64,000 nucleotides of DNA from Lentilitoribacter sp039986595 (GCA_039986595.1 JBDWQJ010000011.1:1-64000); one strand, 5' to 3'; shown: positions 53,907 to 62,546, numbered from the stretch's first letter. Numbers and translations are program-made. Notes: a model not told the origin generated them from the letters alone.

Positions 53907-54341
53907 ATGGATCGCGACATCATTGGCACTTGGGTGCTTGAGAGCTGGTACAATGAACTTCCTGATGGCTCAAAAATTTATCCATTAGGCAAGCATGTAA
54001 AGGGCTATATCAGTTATTCGTCTGATGGTTTTGTATTTGTGCACATCATGAAAGCTGATCGCGAAAACTATACCGATTCTGATCCATTCACAGGTTCCGC
54101 TCAAGAAGATACAGCGGCGATAAAATCTCAAATCAGTTATGCTGGGCCTTACGAATTTATAGATGGGAAACTTTATCATCATGCAAAAGTCTCATCCTTT
54201 CCAAACTGGGTTGGGACGGATCAAATTCGCGATGTTAAAATTATTGGTGATAGACTTGAACTCAGCGCTGTCGGAGCGCGGTTTCAGGGCAACACTGTGA
54301 CAGCCAAATTAATCTGGTCACGCGCTTCTACGCAAAACTGA
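53907..54341 (+). CDS. Lipocalin-like domain protein
   Basis: 144 residues. The family motif IGTWVLESWYNELPDGS opens it, followed by GYISYSSDGFVFVHIM and a late block IIGDRLELSA. It matches the small cytoplasmic lipocalin-like family (pfam13924-type), of unknown ligand. Only 30 bases separate it from the ATPase gene, so it may be cotranscribed with the transporter. There is no signal peptide. Confidence 0.82.
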   Translation: MDRDIIGTWVLESWYNELPDGSKIYPLGKHVKGYISYSSDGFVFVHIMKADRENYTDSDPFTGSAQEDTAAIKSQISYAGPYEFIDGKLYHHAKVSSFPNWVGTDQIRDVKIIGDRLELSAVGARFQGNTVTAKLIWSRASTQN

Positions 54342-54475
54342 GTTGCGTGTTATAAACGCCTTTTATAAAATGCAGCCAAATAGGAGTGCTCTGCCAATGA
54401 ACAAATAAGTCTTTTCAATTCTTCCCTATGCGCCAACCGAGCGCAGATAAAGACTTATATTCAAAGGAGCATTTC

Positions 54476-55009
54476 ATGCATCCCATTATTTATGACGTTG
54501 CCGTATCTATTGACGGCTTTATTGCTGGACCATCTGAAGATGTGTCTCGATTTCCACATTCCGGTGCAATCGTTGAGGATTATCAAGCACGATTACAGAA
54601 CTACAAAACCTGTTTGATGGGTCGAAGAACTTATGAGTTTGGCTATCAATTTGGGCTCAATCCCGGTCAAAACCCCTACCCGCATATGCGCTCTATTGTG
54701 CTATCGGAAAGCATTGAATTGCCAAAGAGTTCAGATGTGGAATTGCTATCTTGCGTAAGCAAAGACGCAATCGAAAAAATCAACCGTGAAAGTGTTGGTG
54801 ATATCTATCTTTGCGGTGGAGGCGAATTGGCGAATTGGATGCTGGCCAATAAGCTGATCGATATCTTACGCATCAAGCGTGCACCCATCATATTGGGTTC
54901 TGGTATCAAACTGTTTGGTGAAAGCGATCATCTTGTGGATCTTACGCTTGTCGCTTCAACGGATTACCCAAATGGTGCGTTGTTTCAAGAGTTTAAGCTG
55001 AATTATTGA
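54476..55009 (+). CDS. RibD C-terminal-like dihydrofolate reductase-fold protein
   Basis: About 177 residues. The DHFR-like fold is shown by IYDVAVSIDGFIAGPSEDV in part, CLMGRRTYEFG, DIYLCGGGELANWML and the late IILGSGIKLFG. Members are NADPH-binding reductases of unknown substrate and are often mobile among bacteria. ATG 54476 has AAAGGAG six bases upstream; the frame opens earlier at 54428. It stands alone between the transporter unit and the convergent ArsR-like gene. Confidence 0.86.
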   Translation: MHPIIYDVAVSIDGFIAGPSEDVSRFPHSGAIVEDYQARLQNYKTCLMGRRTYEFGYQFGLNPGQNPYPHMRSIVLSESIELPKSSDVELLSCVSKDAIEKINRESVGDIYLCGGGELANWMLANKLIDILRIKRAPIILGSGIKLFGESDHLVDLTLVASTDYPNGALFQEFKLNY

Positions 55010-55138
55010 GAATTTGATTCTGGCATAAATTTACATCTTTTATGAAACTCACACCTTCGGCATCTGCTGTGTTGCGCAGTGGATGCCTCAGCTTTGTTCA
55101 AACTTACGTCGACTAATCAGGATGTATTGCAAATTCCA

Positions 55139-55816
55139 TTATACCAAAAACCTGATAAATTCCCGCTCGCCAGCATCTGAAAAATCTACAATGCGCGAAC
55201 CGTCTTTTCGCTTTGCCCATCCAAGTTCTAAAAAGCGATTTAACATAGCGGAACCAAGCGCACCGGCCAGATGAGAACGACGTGAACTCCAATCAAGGCA
55301 CGATTTACACATCGGGCGTTTGGTTTTCACGAGTGATGAAATATTGATGCCAAAATTGCCAACAAATGCTGTTCCTTGAGGTGTAAGTCCAACAACATCC
55401 CCCTGCTCCATGAGATATTGCCGAGCGATCATTTGATCATACATATAAACGCCAAGATCACCAGCGAGATGGTTGTAACACACCCGTGCTTTGCGTAGTG
55501 CTTCATCTTTCGGGCCAGTTTGCACCCGCAACAAACCCCGCTTTGCTGCAAGACCCGATATTGCTTCAATCATATCGGCAACATCCTGATCAGCGATGGT
55601 GAAGTATTTATGCCGACCGCTTTTCGTTGGGTTAATCAGCTGAACGTCTTCGAGTTTTTTAAGATGCGCACTGGTTGTCTGTTTGCTCACGCCTGCTTCA
55701 AGCGCGAGCTCAGTGGCCGTGAGTGCCTTGCCGCACATTAACGCCGTGAGGATATTGGCGCGCGCTGGATCACCAATCATCGATCCAATAAGTGATATGT
55801 CTGGTCCTTCTTTCAT
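55139..55816 (-). CDS. ArsR-like winged-helix regulator
   Basis: 225 residues. The DNA-binding part is at the front: IGDPARANILTALMCGKALTATELALEAGVSKQTTSAHLKKLE in blocks, with the recognition helix VSKQTTSAHLKKL. The long C-terminal half contains CYNHLAGDLGVYMYDQMI and a cysteine pair CKSCLDW, plus a lone Cys in ARVCYNHL. These cysteines may serve as a metal or redox sensor. It lies 42 bases from a perfect inverted repeat, which is the likely operator, and so it should repress itself. A tiny ORF with a terminator lies on the other side. Confidence 0.87.
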   Translation of the reverse strand: MKEGPDISLIGSMIGDPARANILTALMCGKALTATELALEAGVSKQTTSAHLKKLEDVQLINPTKSGRHKYFTIADQDVADMIEAISGLAAKRGLLRVQTGPKDEALRKARVCYNHLAGDLGVYMYDQMIARQYLMEQGDVVGLTPQGTAFVGNFGINISSLVKTKRPMCKSCLDWSSRRSHLAGALGSAMLNRFLELGWAKRKDGSRIVDFSDAGEREFIRFLV

Positions 55817-55858
55817 GAGGATCAGGCTAACTTAGCTTCTATAGATAAGCAATAGAGA

Positions 55859-55882
55859 ATAGTTCGTTATTGAACGAACTAT
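55859..55882. promoter_or_regulatory. Perfect palindromic operator of the ArsR-like regulator
   Basis: ATAGTTCGTT (55859-55868) and AACGAACTAT (55873-55882) form a perfect ten-base inverted repeat with spacer ATTG. It lies upstream of the regulator gene on the minus strand and 73 bases before a tiny ORF on the plus strand. A single perfect repeat of this size in a divergent gap is the usual binding site of an ArsR-type dimer. Confidence 0.78.
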
Positions 55883-55954
55883 ATTTTCTGCGATGCCGGC
55901 TCGATAGTGCACCCATACAATATGGCACAAAACGACACGCTGAGGCTAATCGAT

Positions 55955-56044
55955 ATGTCTGAAGTTGTTTCTTTAGCGGAAGAATGCAAGAGTATTGAGA
56001 ACGGAAAATTTGTGCCAGGTGCTGTCGTTAGCAGCAGAACGTGA
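55955..56044 (+). CDS. Tiny ORF, 29 residues, in the operator-terminator unit
   Basis: A 29-residue ORF starting MSEVVSLAEECKS and ending in SSRT. GAGG lies nine bases before the ATG, and the stop codon lies inside the terminator hairpin at 56034-56058. The peptide has one Cys and no signal or membrane segment. It could be a small regulated peptide, a leader, or the remnant of a gene lost by deletion. It is not recognised. A -10-like TACAAT lies at 55916-55921 but without a clear -35. Confidence 0.4.
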   Translation: MSEVVSLAEECKSIENGKFVPGAVVSSRT

Positions 56045-56058
56045 ACGTCTGCTTTTTT
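56034..56058 (+). terminator. Rho-independent terminator of the tiny ORF unit
   Basis: GCAGA(A)CG (56034-56041) pairs with CGTCTGC (56046-56052) with one bulged base and a tetraloop TGAA, followed by six T. The 29-residue ORF ends within it. Confidence 0.75.
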
Positions 56059-56066
56059 GTTAGCAC

Positions 56067-56516
56067 CTAGCGATTTCCGAGTTGCCAGCTTCGTTGCTGG
56101 AACGAGTAATTCAGCAAAATTGTGGCAGGATTGCTCTCCTCTGTGATTGAAATGTCGCGCTCTAATTCCGCGCTAAGTTTACTGCAAAATTCCAGAACTT
56201 TATCCAGATCCACCTGAGACCCTATCTCCTTTGGATCAATATCCAATTCAATTTCATCTGAGGTAATAAAGTGGGTATTTGCGAAAGGTCCGCCGAGATC
56301 AATCTTCATACAATGCGAGTGTTCCAAGTCGCCAAGCATCGGGGCGGCGGACGTTGGCAATTCGGCGTTTTCGCCATCGATCTCATAGGAAACGTTGCCA
56401 ATCAGCAATAATAGGCTGATTAGTCGATCCCAGTCTGAAACGGATGTCTCGCTAACAATGATGTCACGAAGCGAACCATCCACCTCAAATATCTCACATA
56501 CATCGTTCCAAAGCAT
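56067..56516 (-). CDS. Hypothetical acidic protein
   Basis: 149 residues, strongly acidic, with no signal or membrane segment. It begins MLWNDVCEIFEVDGSLRDI and contains the beta-strand-like block FANTHFITSDEIELDIDPKE and a conserved-looking LNYSFQQRSWQLGNR end. I recognise no family. Its codons are normal for the window and no better frame overlaps it. It is downstream of the VOC gene on the same strand, after a 277-base gap in which I see no feature. Confidence 0.62.
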   Translation of the reverse strand: MLWNDVCEIFEVDGSLRDIIVSETSVSDWDRLISLLLLIGNVSYEIDGENAELPTSAAPMLGDLEHSHCMKIDLGGPFANTHFITSDEIELDIDPKEIGSQVDLDKVLEFCSKLSAELERDISITEESNPATILLNYSFQQRSWQLGNR

Positions 56517-56793
56517 AGCATCACTTTAGTTGATCGTTTGGAAACTTGCACGCCAAAAAGCTCACACTCATTCATCTTACAACATTTGTGAGGTATGATC
56601 TTTAGGGAGACAGTTATGCATTGCAAAATTGCACCAATTAAGAGTTTAGTGAAAGTCTCCTCTGGGCCCAAATATTCACGTACCCCCCAAAGCTAAAGTC
56701 AACTTTCGGCTATGCTTCTGCCATTTGGAAATCCACATTATAAACGTGACTCAATGTCTAAAACGTTGGTTTATGACGCGCAGAAATCAGCTC

Positions 56794-57174
56794 TTAAGGC
56801 ATCATACCACCGCGATAGACCGCTTCTATATTATGACCATCTGGATCGAAGAAATATGCGGCGTAATAATTCTCGCCATATTCAGGGCGAAGGCCCGGTG
56901 CGCCATTTGATTTCATACCAAGATCGACAGCTTTTTGATGAAACATATCAACCTGTTGCGCGCTATCGGCTTGAAAAGCTAAGTGCAACTTTTGGATGTC
57001 ACCAGTTGCAGGAACAAGACCAAATTCCCAACTTGTTTCACCAAAACCAACGGCATCAGCATCGATAAACACCTGATCAATCCCAAGCGTTGCCAGAACA
57101 GCTTGGTAAATCTGTTTTGATGCCTCAACATTTAAGACGGGTAAATTGAAGTGATCTATGATTGTCAAATTCAC
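56794..57174 (-). CDS. VOC-family (glyoxalase-like) protein
   Basis: 126 residues of the VOC fold, opening IIDHFNLPVLNVEASKQIY and ending AAYFFDPDGHNIEAVYRG. The metal positions are His in IDHF, His in HLAFQA and Glu in IEAVYR. Such enzymes act as lyases or dioxygenases; the substrate is unknown. It lies 14 bases after pncB and is cotranscribed. The start is probably GTG 57174, which is itself the end of a run of nine G on the minus strand; TTG 57168 is an alternative. The G-run acts as the ribosome binding site. Confidence 0.85.
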   Translation of the reverse strand: MNLTIIDHFNLPVLNVEASKQIYQAVLATLGIDQVFIDADAVGFGETSWEFGLVPATGDIQKLHLAFQADSAQQVDMFHQKAVDLGMKSNGAPGLRPEYGENYYAAYFFDPDGHNIEAVYRGGMMP

Positions 57175-57188
57175 CCCCCCCCTAATGG

Positions 57189-58481
57189 TTATACGAACAC
57201 ATCAATTTCTTCTTGCTCGCCTACACCAAAGACGCGTTTGTAGCGATCTAACTGATCTTGAGGCCCCATGGCTTTGCGAGGATTGTCAGACAATTTAACC
57301 GTTGGCTGACCATTTGCAGATGTTGCCTTACACACCAGTGAAAACGGCGCTAAAGCATTGTCTTCAACAAGGTTTTTGAAATCATTGGTCAGCATTGTGC
57401 CCCAACCAAAACTCACCTTGCATCTATGAGCAAATAAATCATGTAGGCGCTTGATCTCTGGTGCATCCAACCCATCTGAGAAGATCAGCAGCTTTTCTTT
57501 TGGGTCCTCGCCACGTTTTTCCCACCATTCCAATGCATATTCGGCCACTTTTTCAGGATTACCACTATCAATGCGGATACCCGTCCAACTGGTGAGCCAA
57601 TCAGGGGCATTTTCTAAAAAACCGCGCGTACCGTAAGTATCTGGCAAAATGATGCGTAGGTTACCATCATGTTCAGCCTGCCAGTCACTTAAGACCTTGT
57701 ATGGCGCTTGTGCCAGTTCCTCATCGCCCTCTGCAAGTGCTGAATACACCATTGGCAATTCATGCGCATTGGTGCCGATCGCTTCTAACTCATGGCGTTT
57801 TGCGATCAGGCAATTAGATGTGCCAACAAATTTTTCGCCCAAGCCTTCACGCATCGCCTGTACGCACCAATCCTGCCACATATGCGAATGGCGACGGCGG
57901 GTACCAAAATCGGCAACGCGCAGATTATCAACTTGGCGCAGTTCCTCAATTTTTTCCCACAAACGTGTCATTGCGCGCGCATACAAAACCTGTAGCTCAA
58001 ATTTACCCATGCCTTTGAGCACAGCGCGCGAGCGAAGTTCCATGATCACCGCAAGTGCTGGGATCTCCCACATCATAACTTCAGGCCAAGACCCTTCAAA
58101 CGTCAGCTCATATTGATCACCACGACGTTCAAGGTGATAGGCCGGCATTTTTAAATTCTCAAACCACTCCATAAAATCAGAACGGAACATGGAACGCTTG
58201 CCATAAAACATATTACCACGCAGCCATGTGCTCTCCCCGCGAGAGAGCGACAATGTGCGGATATGGTCGAGCTGCTCGCGCAATTCGCCCTCGTCAATCA
58301 AATTTGCCAGCGGGACATGGGTTGATCTGTTGATCAGATTAAATGTGACATTGGCTTTTGGATGATTGCGAAACACAGTTTGCGCCATCAATAGCTTGTA
58401 AAAATCTGTATCAATCAAAGACCGGATAATCGGATCAATTTTCCAGTTATGATTATAAACGCGGCTAGCAATATCGTGCAT
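57189..58481 (-). CDS. pncB: Nicotinate phosphoribosyltransferase
   Basis: 430 residues, usual length. The enzyme makes nicotinate mononucleotide from nicotinate and PRPP with ATP, in NAD salvage. Family blocks are SLIDTDFYKLLMAQTVF near the start, the phospho-accepting His in GTNAHELPM (about residue 238), DFGTRRRHS, SDGLDAPEI and FGWGTMLTND. First gene of the unit with the VOC protein behind. Confidence 0.96.
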   Translation of the reverse strand: MHDIASRVYNHNWKIDPIIRSLIDTDFYKLLMAQTVFRNHPKANVTFNLINRSTHVPLANLIDEGELREQLDHIRTLSLSRGESTWLRGNMFYGKRSMFRSDFMEWFENLKMPAYHLERRGDQYELTFEGSWPEVMMWEIPALAVIMELRSRAVLKGMGKFELQVLYARAMTRLWEKIEELRQVDNLRVADFGTRRRHSHMWQDWCVQAMREGLGEKFVGTSNCLIAKRHELEAIGTNAHELPMVYSALAEGDEELAQAPYKVLSDWQAEHDGNLRIILPDTYGTRGFLENAPDWLTSWTGIRIDSGNPEKVAEYALEWWEKRGEDPKEKLLIFSDGLDAPEIKRLHDLFAHRCKVSFGWGTMLTNDFKNLVEDNALAPFSLVCKATSANGQPTVKLSDNPRKAMGPQDQLDRYKRVFGVGEQEEIDVFV

Positions 58482-58710
58482 AAAACGATCCGATCTTATA
58501 GGTAATAGGAGCTGATCTTATAGCAAGGGGTGTAATTGATTTGCAAATACTGTCTTCAAGTTTCATGCCGCTGTGCAAAACAGCAGTAATTTGACTGTCA
58601 AAACCCACCGCTCGCACCTTAAATCAGGGCTTTTTGCAAATTAGTAGTTTCATTCGTTTTAGAAAATTTGAATTAATTTCACTCTTTTTATTTCAGTTAT
58701 TTTCAATGTC

Positions 58711-59253
58711 ATGATGCCAAACTCACTTATTCGGGGCATCAACTTATTCAATTCCGCCAATCCGGAGTTAATGAAATTGTCAACTGAGGCAGGCTTGCAG
58801 AAAAATTTTATCGAACGCGCGTATCGAATGCGAACTTATAAGGCTGCTTTCGTTTATAATGATGGAGGCGGTGGTAAACGAGCGTGTATACTAAGAAACA
58901 TCAGTGAAACCGGCGCGCTTTTACAAATTGAAGATATACGCGGTCTGCCATCGCAATTTACTGTTGGGGTTGAACTTGGTTCATATGAAGTAGCCGCAAA
59001 TTGGATATGGCGCAGAGATGTACGTCTTGGTGTACAATTCCTAGGACCGCTTGAACAACTTAAAACAACACGCATGCAGGTGTTAAACCTTCCAGATGCA
59101 CCTATCCTAACCACTGATGTAAATGACGAAACCATTAAAACGCTAAAAGCTGAGGCCCCTTCTCAGATGGTTAAGCAATCGCTAGAACGCCAGCAACAAG
59201 CTAATTTAAGAAAGTTGAAACAACGACGATCGCGTGGATTTGGTAAGCGTTAG
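58711..59253 (+). CDS. PilZ-domain protein
   Basis: 180 residues. The PilZ part lies at about residues 35-125: RMRTYKAAFVY is the arginine motif in reduced form, then ILRNISETGALLQI matches the N/DxSxxG motif, followed by DVRLGVQFLGP. The C-terminal tail is basic (QQQANLRKLKQRRSRGFGKR). An ATG at 58771 has GGAG close by and would start just before the PilZ part; the long form from 58711 has no ribosome site. The arginine motif is only partly kept (R-x-R rather than RxxxR), so c-di-GMP binding is not certain. It is convergent with the methyltransferase-like gene. Confidence 0.82.
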   Translation: MMPNSLIRGINLFNSANPELMKLSTEAGLQKNFIERAYRMRTYKAAFVYNDGGGGKRACILRNISETGALLQIEDIRGLPSQFTVGVELGSYEVAANWIWRRDVRLGVQFLGPLEQLKTTRMQVLNLPDAPILTTDVNDETIKTLKAEAPSQMVKQSLERQQQANLRKLKQRRSRGFGKR

Positions 59254-59261
59254 AATAAGTA

Positions 59262-59708
59262 TTACATCCAGCGACGAACGCGTGTTTTATAGTCAAGATA
59301 TTCCTGTCCGAACAATGCCTCAAGTGCGCGTTCTTCCGCCTCAATTTGCATTTTATTGATGATGATAACAAATGCTGGCGCTGCAATGAGCACCAAAAAC
59401 GTTCCAAAGTATAACCCAGCGCTTAAGATCCAAAGCAGCATGCCCACATACATAGGATTGCGCGAATACCTATTTAATCCATCGATAACGAGAGACGACA
59501 TTTGATCAAGTTTATTGGGTTGGATTGTGGTTCTATGCCTTAAATAGCGCAACACCGTATAAAGGAGAATAAATAGACCGCAAAGCGCAAAAGCATTTGC
59601 CAATAGATATTGCTCAGCAAATTGAAACGACAAAAAGGGCAAAATAAGTGCGCCATAATGCATCCCTAAGATTGCTAGGATCATAAAAACAGGTGGTGGG
59701 ATATGCAT
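59262..59708 (-). CDS. Isoprenylcysteine methyltransferase-like membrane protein
   Basis: 148 residues with four membrane helices. The family signature GLNRYSRNPMYVGMLLWILS is in the middle and the tail EERALEALFGQEYLDYKTRVRRW is typical. It belongs with the ICMT/PEMT phospholipid methyltransferase-like proteins; the substrate is unknown. It ends nine bases after the convergent PilZ gene stop. Confidence 0.85.
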   Translation of the reverse strand: MHIPPPVFMILAILGMHYGALILPFLSFQFAEQYLLANAFALCGLFILLYTVLRYLRHRTTIQPNKLDQMSSLVIDGLNRYSRNPMYVGMLLWILSAGLYFGTFLVLIAAPAFVIIINKMQIEAEERALEALFGQEYLDYKTRVRRWM

Positions 59709-59793
59709 AATTATACCTTTAAGTTTGCAGGTTACCGACCCCTTGTTTAAATCGCGCTTGCATTCGGATCAATAGAGCGCTACCCGCAATCGT

Positions 59794-60969
59794 ATGAAAC
59801 ATTATGATGTTATGATTATTGGTGCTGGTGCTGCTGGCATGATGTGTGCAATTGAAGCGGGCAAACGAGGGCGTTCGGTATTAATCATCGATCACGCAAA
59901 AAAAGCTGGCGATAAAATCCGTATTTCAGGTGGTGGTCGGTGTAATTTCACCAATATAAACACCAAGTTTGATCGATTTTTATCCAAAAACCCACGCTTT
60001 TGCATTTCAGCACTTAAGCGTTATAGCCAGCATGATTTCATAAAATTGGTTGATCGATATGGAATTGCCTATCACGAAAAAACGCTTGGGCAACTCTTTT
60101 GCGATCATTCCGCGCAGGATATTATATCTATGTTGCGTGATGAAATGGATAAGGCTGGTGTTGAACTTAAACTTCAAACATCCGTCAAACGTATCACTTA
60201 TGACGATACCTACTGGATTACGCTCGATCATGATGAAATAACTGCGTCATCTTTGGTGATTGCGACGGGTGGTAAATCTATTCCCAAAATGGGCGCAACT
60301 GGATTTGGTTATGATATCGCCACGCAATTTGATATACCGATAACCGATGTCCGCCCTGCGCTTGTGCCGCTAACTTTTTCAGATGATACACTAGATTGGG
60401 TTAAACCTTTATCAGGGGTGAGTGTTGAAAGCTCGGTCAAACATAACAAAACGAAGTTTGATGAAGCACTGCTTTTCACCCATCGCGGGCTATCCGGACC
60501 CTCGATCTTGCAGATTTCAAGTTATTGGCGCGAGGGTGATGAGATCACAGTTGATCTTGCACGGGGGCAAAAAATTACTGATACGCTTAAATCATTGCGC
60601 GGTGAAGCGGGCAAGCAATCGATCACCAACGTCTTAGCGCGTCTTATCCCAGCAAAACTTGCACAGATGATCATTGAACAAACAGGTTTTAGCGGAAATC
60701 TTGCTGATCAATCTAATGCAAAGCTTGATCAGATCGGGCAATTAACAAATGCTTGGACGATTAAGCCCGCGGGCTCAGAAGGCTATCGCACCGCAGAAGT
60801 CACGCTTGGCGGTGTAGACACCTCAGCACTTGATGCCAAAACCATGGAAGCGAAAAACCAAAAAGGGCTCTATTTTATCGGCGAAGTGGTCGATATCACC
60901 GGCTGGCTCGGCGGATATAATTTTCAATGGGCATGGTCTTCGGGTTGGGTTTGCGGACAAGTTTGCTAA
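59794..60969 (+). CDS. BaiN/HI0933-type FAD flavoprotein
   Basis: 391 residues. The FAD site is DVMIIGAGAAGMMCAIEAGKR, then the family motif AGDKIRISGGGRCNFTN, and a second Rossmann motif LVIATGGKSIPKMGATGFGYD. The end reads FIGEVVDITGWLGGYNFQWA followed by WSSGWVCGQVC. Members are related to BaiN and YhiN, proposed NAD(P)-dependent reductases with unknown substrate. The last 39 bases are the first copy of an 89-bp tandem repeat that continues past the stop, so the last residues could differ among strains. Confidence 0.93.
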   Translation: MKHYDVMIIGAGAAGMMCAIEAGKRGRSVLIIDHAKKAGDKIRISGGGRCNFTNINTKFDRFLSKNPRFCISALKRYSQHDFIKLVDRYGIAYHEKTLGQLFCDHSAQDIISMLRDEMDKAGVELKLQTSVKRITYDDTYWITLDHDEITASSLVIATGGKSIPKMGATGFGYDIATQFDIPITDVRPALVPLTFSDDTLDWVKPLSGVSVESSVKHNKTKFDEALLFTHRGLSGPSILQISSYWREGDEITVDLARGQKITDTLKSLRGEAGKQSITNVLARLIPAKLAQMIIEQTGFSGNLADQSNAKLDQIGQLTNAWTIKPAGSEGYRTAEVTLGGVDTSALDAKTMEAKNQKGLYFIGEVVDITGWLGGYNFQWAWSSGWVCGQVC

Positions 60970-61218
60970 GCGCCCATTGTTTTTATTTTGCAAGTTTTGC
61001 AAGCAAAACTATGCGGGTGGCATGGTCTTCGGGTTGGGTTTGCGGACAAGTTTGCTAGACGCCCATTGTTTTTAGTTTGCAAGTTTTGCAGGCAAAACTA
61101 TGTGGGTGGCATGGTCTTCGGGTTGGGTTTGCGGGCAAGTTTGTTAGGCCCCATTGTTTTTAAGCTTACAAGTTTTGCAGGCAAAACTATGTGGGTGGCA
61201 TGGTCTTCGGGTTGGGTT
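60931..61218. repeat. 89-bp tandem repeat beginning in the 3' end of the flavoprotein gene
   Basis: The unit beginning GCATGGTCTTCGGGTTGGGT occurs at 60931, 61020, 61109 and 61198. The first three are complete (89 bases each) and the fourth stops after 21. Copies 1 and 2 differ at about six positions, copy 3 a little more with balanced indels. Each complete copy carries the inverted repeat AGTTTTGC-N2-GCAAAACT. The first 39 bases encode the end of the flavoprotein. The 354-base gap contains nothing else I can support. Confidence 0.93.
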
Positions 61219-61323
61219 CTACGCTCTTATGTTGAGGCGCAACGCTCAAGATAGGTTGTGCCACTAATTTGACCTAAACTTACGACTCTGATTGATCAGG
61301 GGTTGATTTAAAAGAGGTCAAAC

Positions 61324-61731
61324 ATGCTGTTTCCAGGGGATATCTTCCTCAAAATATTTGAATTTGTTTGCTACATTGCGCTTGTGGTTTTGATATCCGC
61401 AGGGTTTGGTTATGGCTTTTTATACCTTTTGGGCGAATGCCAAAACTATCTGGCCGAAGCTTCAACTTGCTCATCTGGATTTTATTCAAAAATCGCAGAA
61501 TTTACCTACACAGTCATTTTAGGAACATTATTCACCTTTTTTCCACTCATTTTAGCGTTAGGTGGCATTTTTTGGATATTGCGGAACATTCACCACAATA
61601 AAACCATGCAATTACGCGCCGAAGGTCGAGATAATGAAGTCATTAAACTTCGTGTTTTCTTAGCAAGAATTCTCATCATGATCGGGCTTTTAGTCCTGGC
61701 GATCTGGTTATTGGTGAATTTACTTATGTAA
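61324..61731 (+). CDS. Small membrane protein of unknown function
   Basis: 135 residues with three hydrophobic segments (about 10-33, FTYTVILGTLFTFFPLILAL around 58-77, and IGLLVLAIWLLVNLLM at the end). A short loop holds two cysteines (GECQNYLAEASTCSSG), which could form a disulfide on the outside. A basic stretch HNKTMQLRAEGRDNEV lies between helices 2 and 3. No family is recognised. A terminator follows immediately. Confidence 0.65.
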   Translation: MLFPGDIFLKIFEFVCYIALVVLISAGFGYGFLYLLGECQNYLAEASTCSSGFYSKIAEFTYTVILGTLFTFFPLILALGGIFWILRNIHHNKTMQLRAEGRDNEVIKLRVFLARILIMIGLLVLAIWLLVNLLM

Positions 61732-61732
61732 A

Positions 61733-61764
61733 AAACCAGCACCTAAGGGGAAAGATGCTGGTTT
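61733..61764. terminator. Terminator between convergent genes
   Basis: AAACCAGCA (61733-61741) pairs perfectly with TGCTGGTTT (61756-61764) across a 14-base loop. It lies between the convergent membrane-protein and exported-protein genes and can serve both. Confidence 0.75.
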
Positions 61765-61788
61765 GACTGAAGAATTTGTTTGATCGGC

Positions 61789-62379
61789 TTAGTTTGTGAA
61801 GCCGCCAACAACTCCCTTAGGCAGACACTTAACTTTCACAGGATACCAAACCCAAGACTTTGTCTCGTTTTTCGCGATCGGGCTGTTTTTATAGAGTTTT
61901 GTTGTCGCTGAAATTTGGAAATACGCGCTGACAGTTGCTGAAGCACCTGTTGCTAATGCATTGCGGTGGCTCGCAAGCTTGGCATTACAGGCTTGAATTG
62001 GATTATTTCCTGAAAATGTTAATTCTGAAATTTTGATATTTGGCTGGAGCGATTTTGAAAATGTACGGCTGTTGTGGCTGTAAGTTTTATCCCATTTCGC
62101 AGTATATTCGCCAATCACTGCGCTGCCAGATGCGACTTTTGCCTTTTTGATCTTTTTGCCCCAAGCCGCTTTTGCATAGAGCTTTAAACCAAATTTGTGC
62201 GAATGGGTTTTGATCTTATTATACTTGCTGCCAGTTGCCACGACTTCAATTGGCACAACATCAATACCTTCTTTCGCCACAGAGACGCTTTGCACCGGCC
62301 CCGCCAGTGCTGCAGATGTTGCGCCTGCGAAAATTGAAGTTGCGATTGCGATTGCTGTAAAAGTTTTTGTCATAGTCAT
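61789..62379 (-). CDS. Exported protein of unknown function
   Basis: 196 residues with a clear signal peptide (MTMTKTFTAIAIATSIFAGA, cleavage near ALAGPV). The mature part is basic and rich in Lys, Ser and Thr, with two cysteines (QACNAKLA and VKCLPKG). No repeats or known motif are visible. AAAGGAGA seven bases before the ATG supports 62379. It lies between a membrane protein gene and a LysR gene and has no evident operon partner. Confidence 0.72.
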   Translation of the reverse strand: MTMTKTFTAIAIATSIFAGATSAALAGPVQSVSVAKEGIDVVPIEVVATGSKYNKIKTHSHKFGLKLYAKAAWGKKIKKAKVASGSAVIGEYTAKWDKTYSHNSRTFSKSLQPNIKISELTFSGNNPIQACNAKLASHRNALATGASATVSAYFQISATTKLYKNSPIAKNETKSWVWYPVKVKCLPKGVVGGFTN

Positions 62380-62546
62380 TTTGAGTTCTCCTTTAGTACC
62401 CTCATTTCAAATTCGGAGATGTCGCCCCCGATTTGATAAATTGAAAATCGATGTGTTTCGATGATTGAGGTTCTAACAATCGCTCTTTGAAAACACGCTG
62501 AATGACGCGTTCATCTGACGTTTAGAATTCGAAAAAAGTGATTATA

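Noticed and set aside
56420..56671. 83-residue minus-strand ORF
   Set aside because: It overlaps the better supported acidic protein in another frame and has an erratic composition.
57174..57182. Nine-C run as evidence of a frameshifted gene
   Set aside because: It lies between pncB and the VOC gene, not within a coding frame, so neither protein is broken by it.
60931..61218. CRISPR-like array
   Set aside because: The unit is 89 bases with no distinct spacer, starts within a gene and has no cas genes near it. It is a plain tandem duplication.
61020..61254. ORFs in the tandem repeat (LRTSLLDAHCF-type frames)
   Set aside because: They arise only because the repeated gene end is read in shifted frames; there is no ribosome site or family match.
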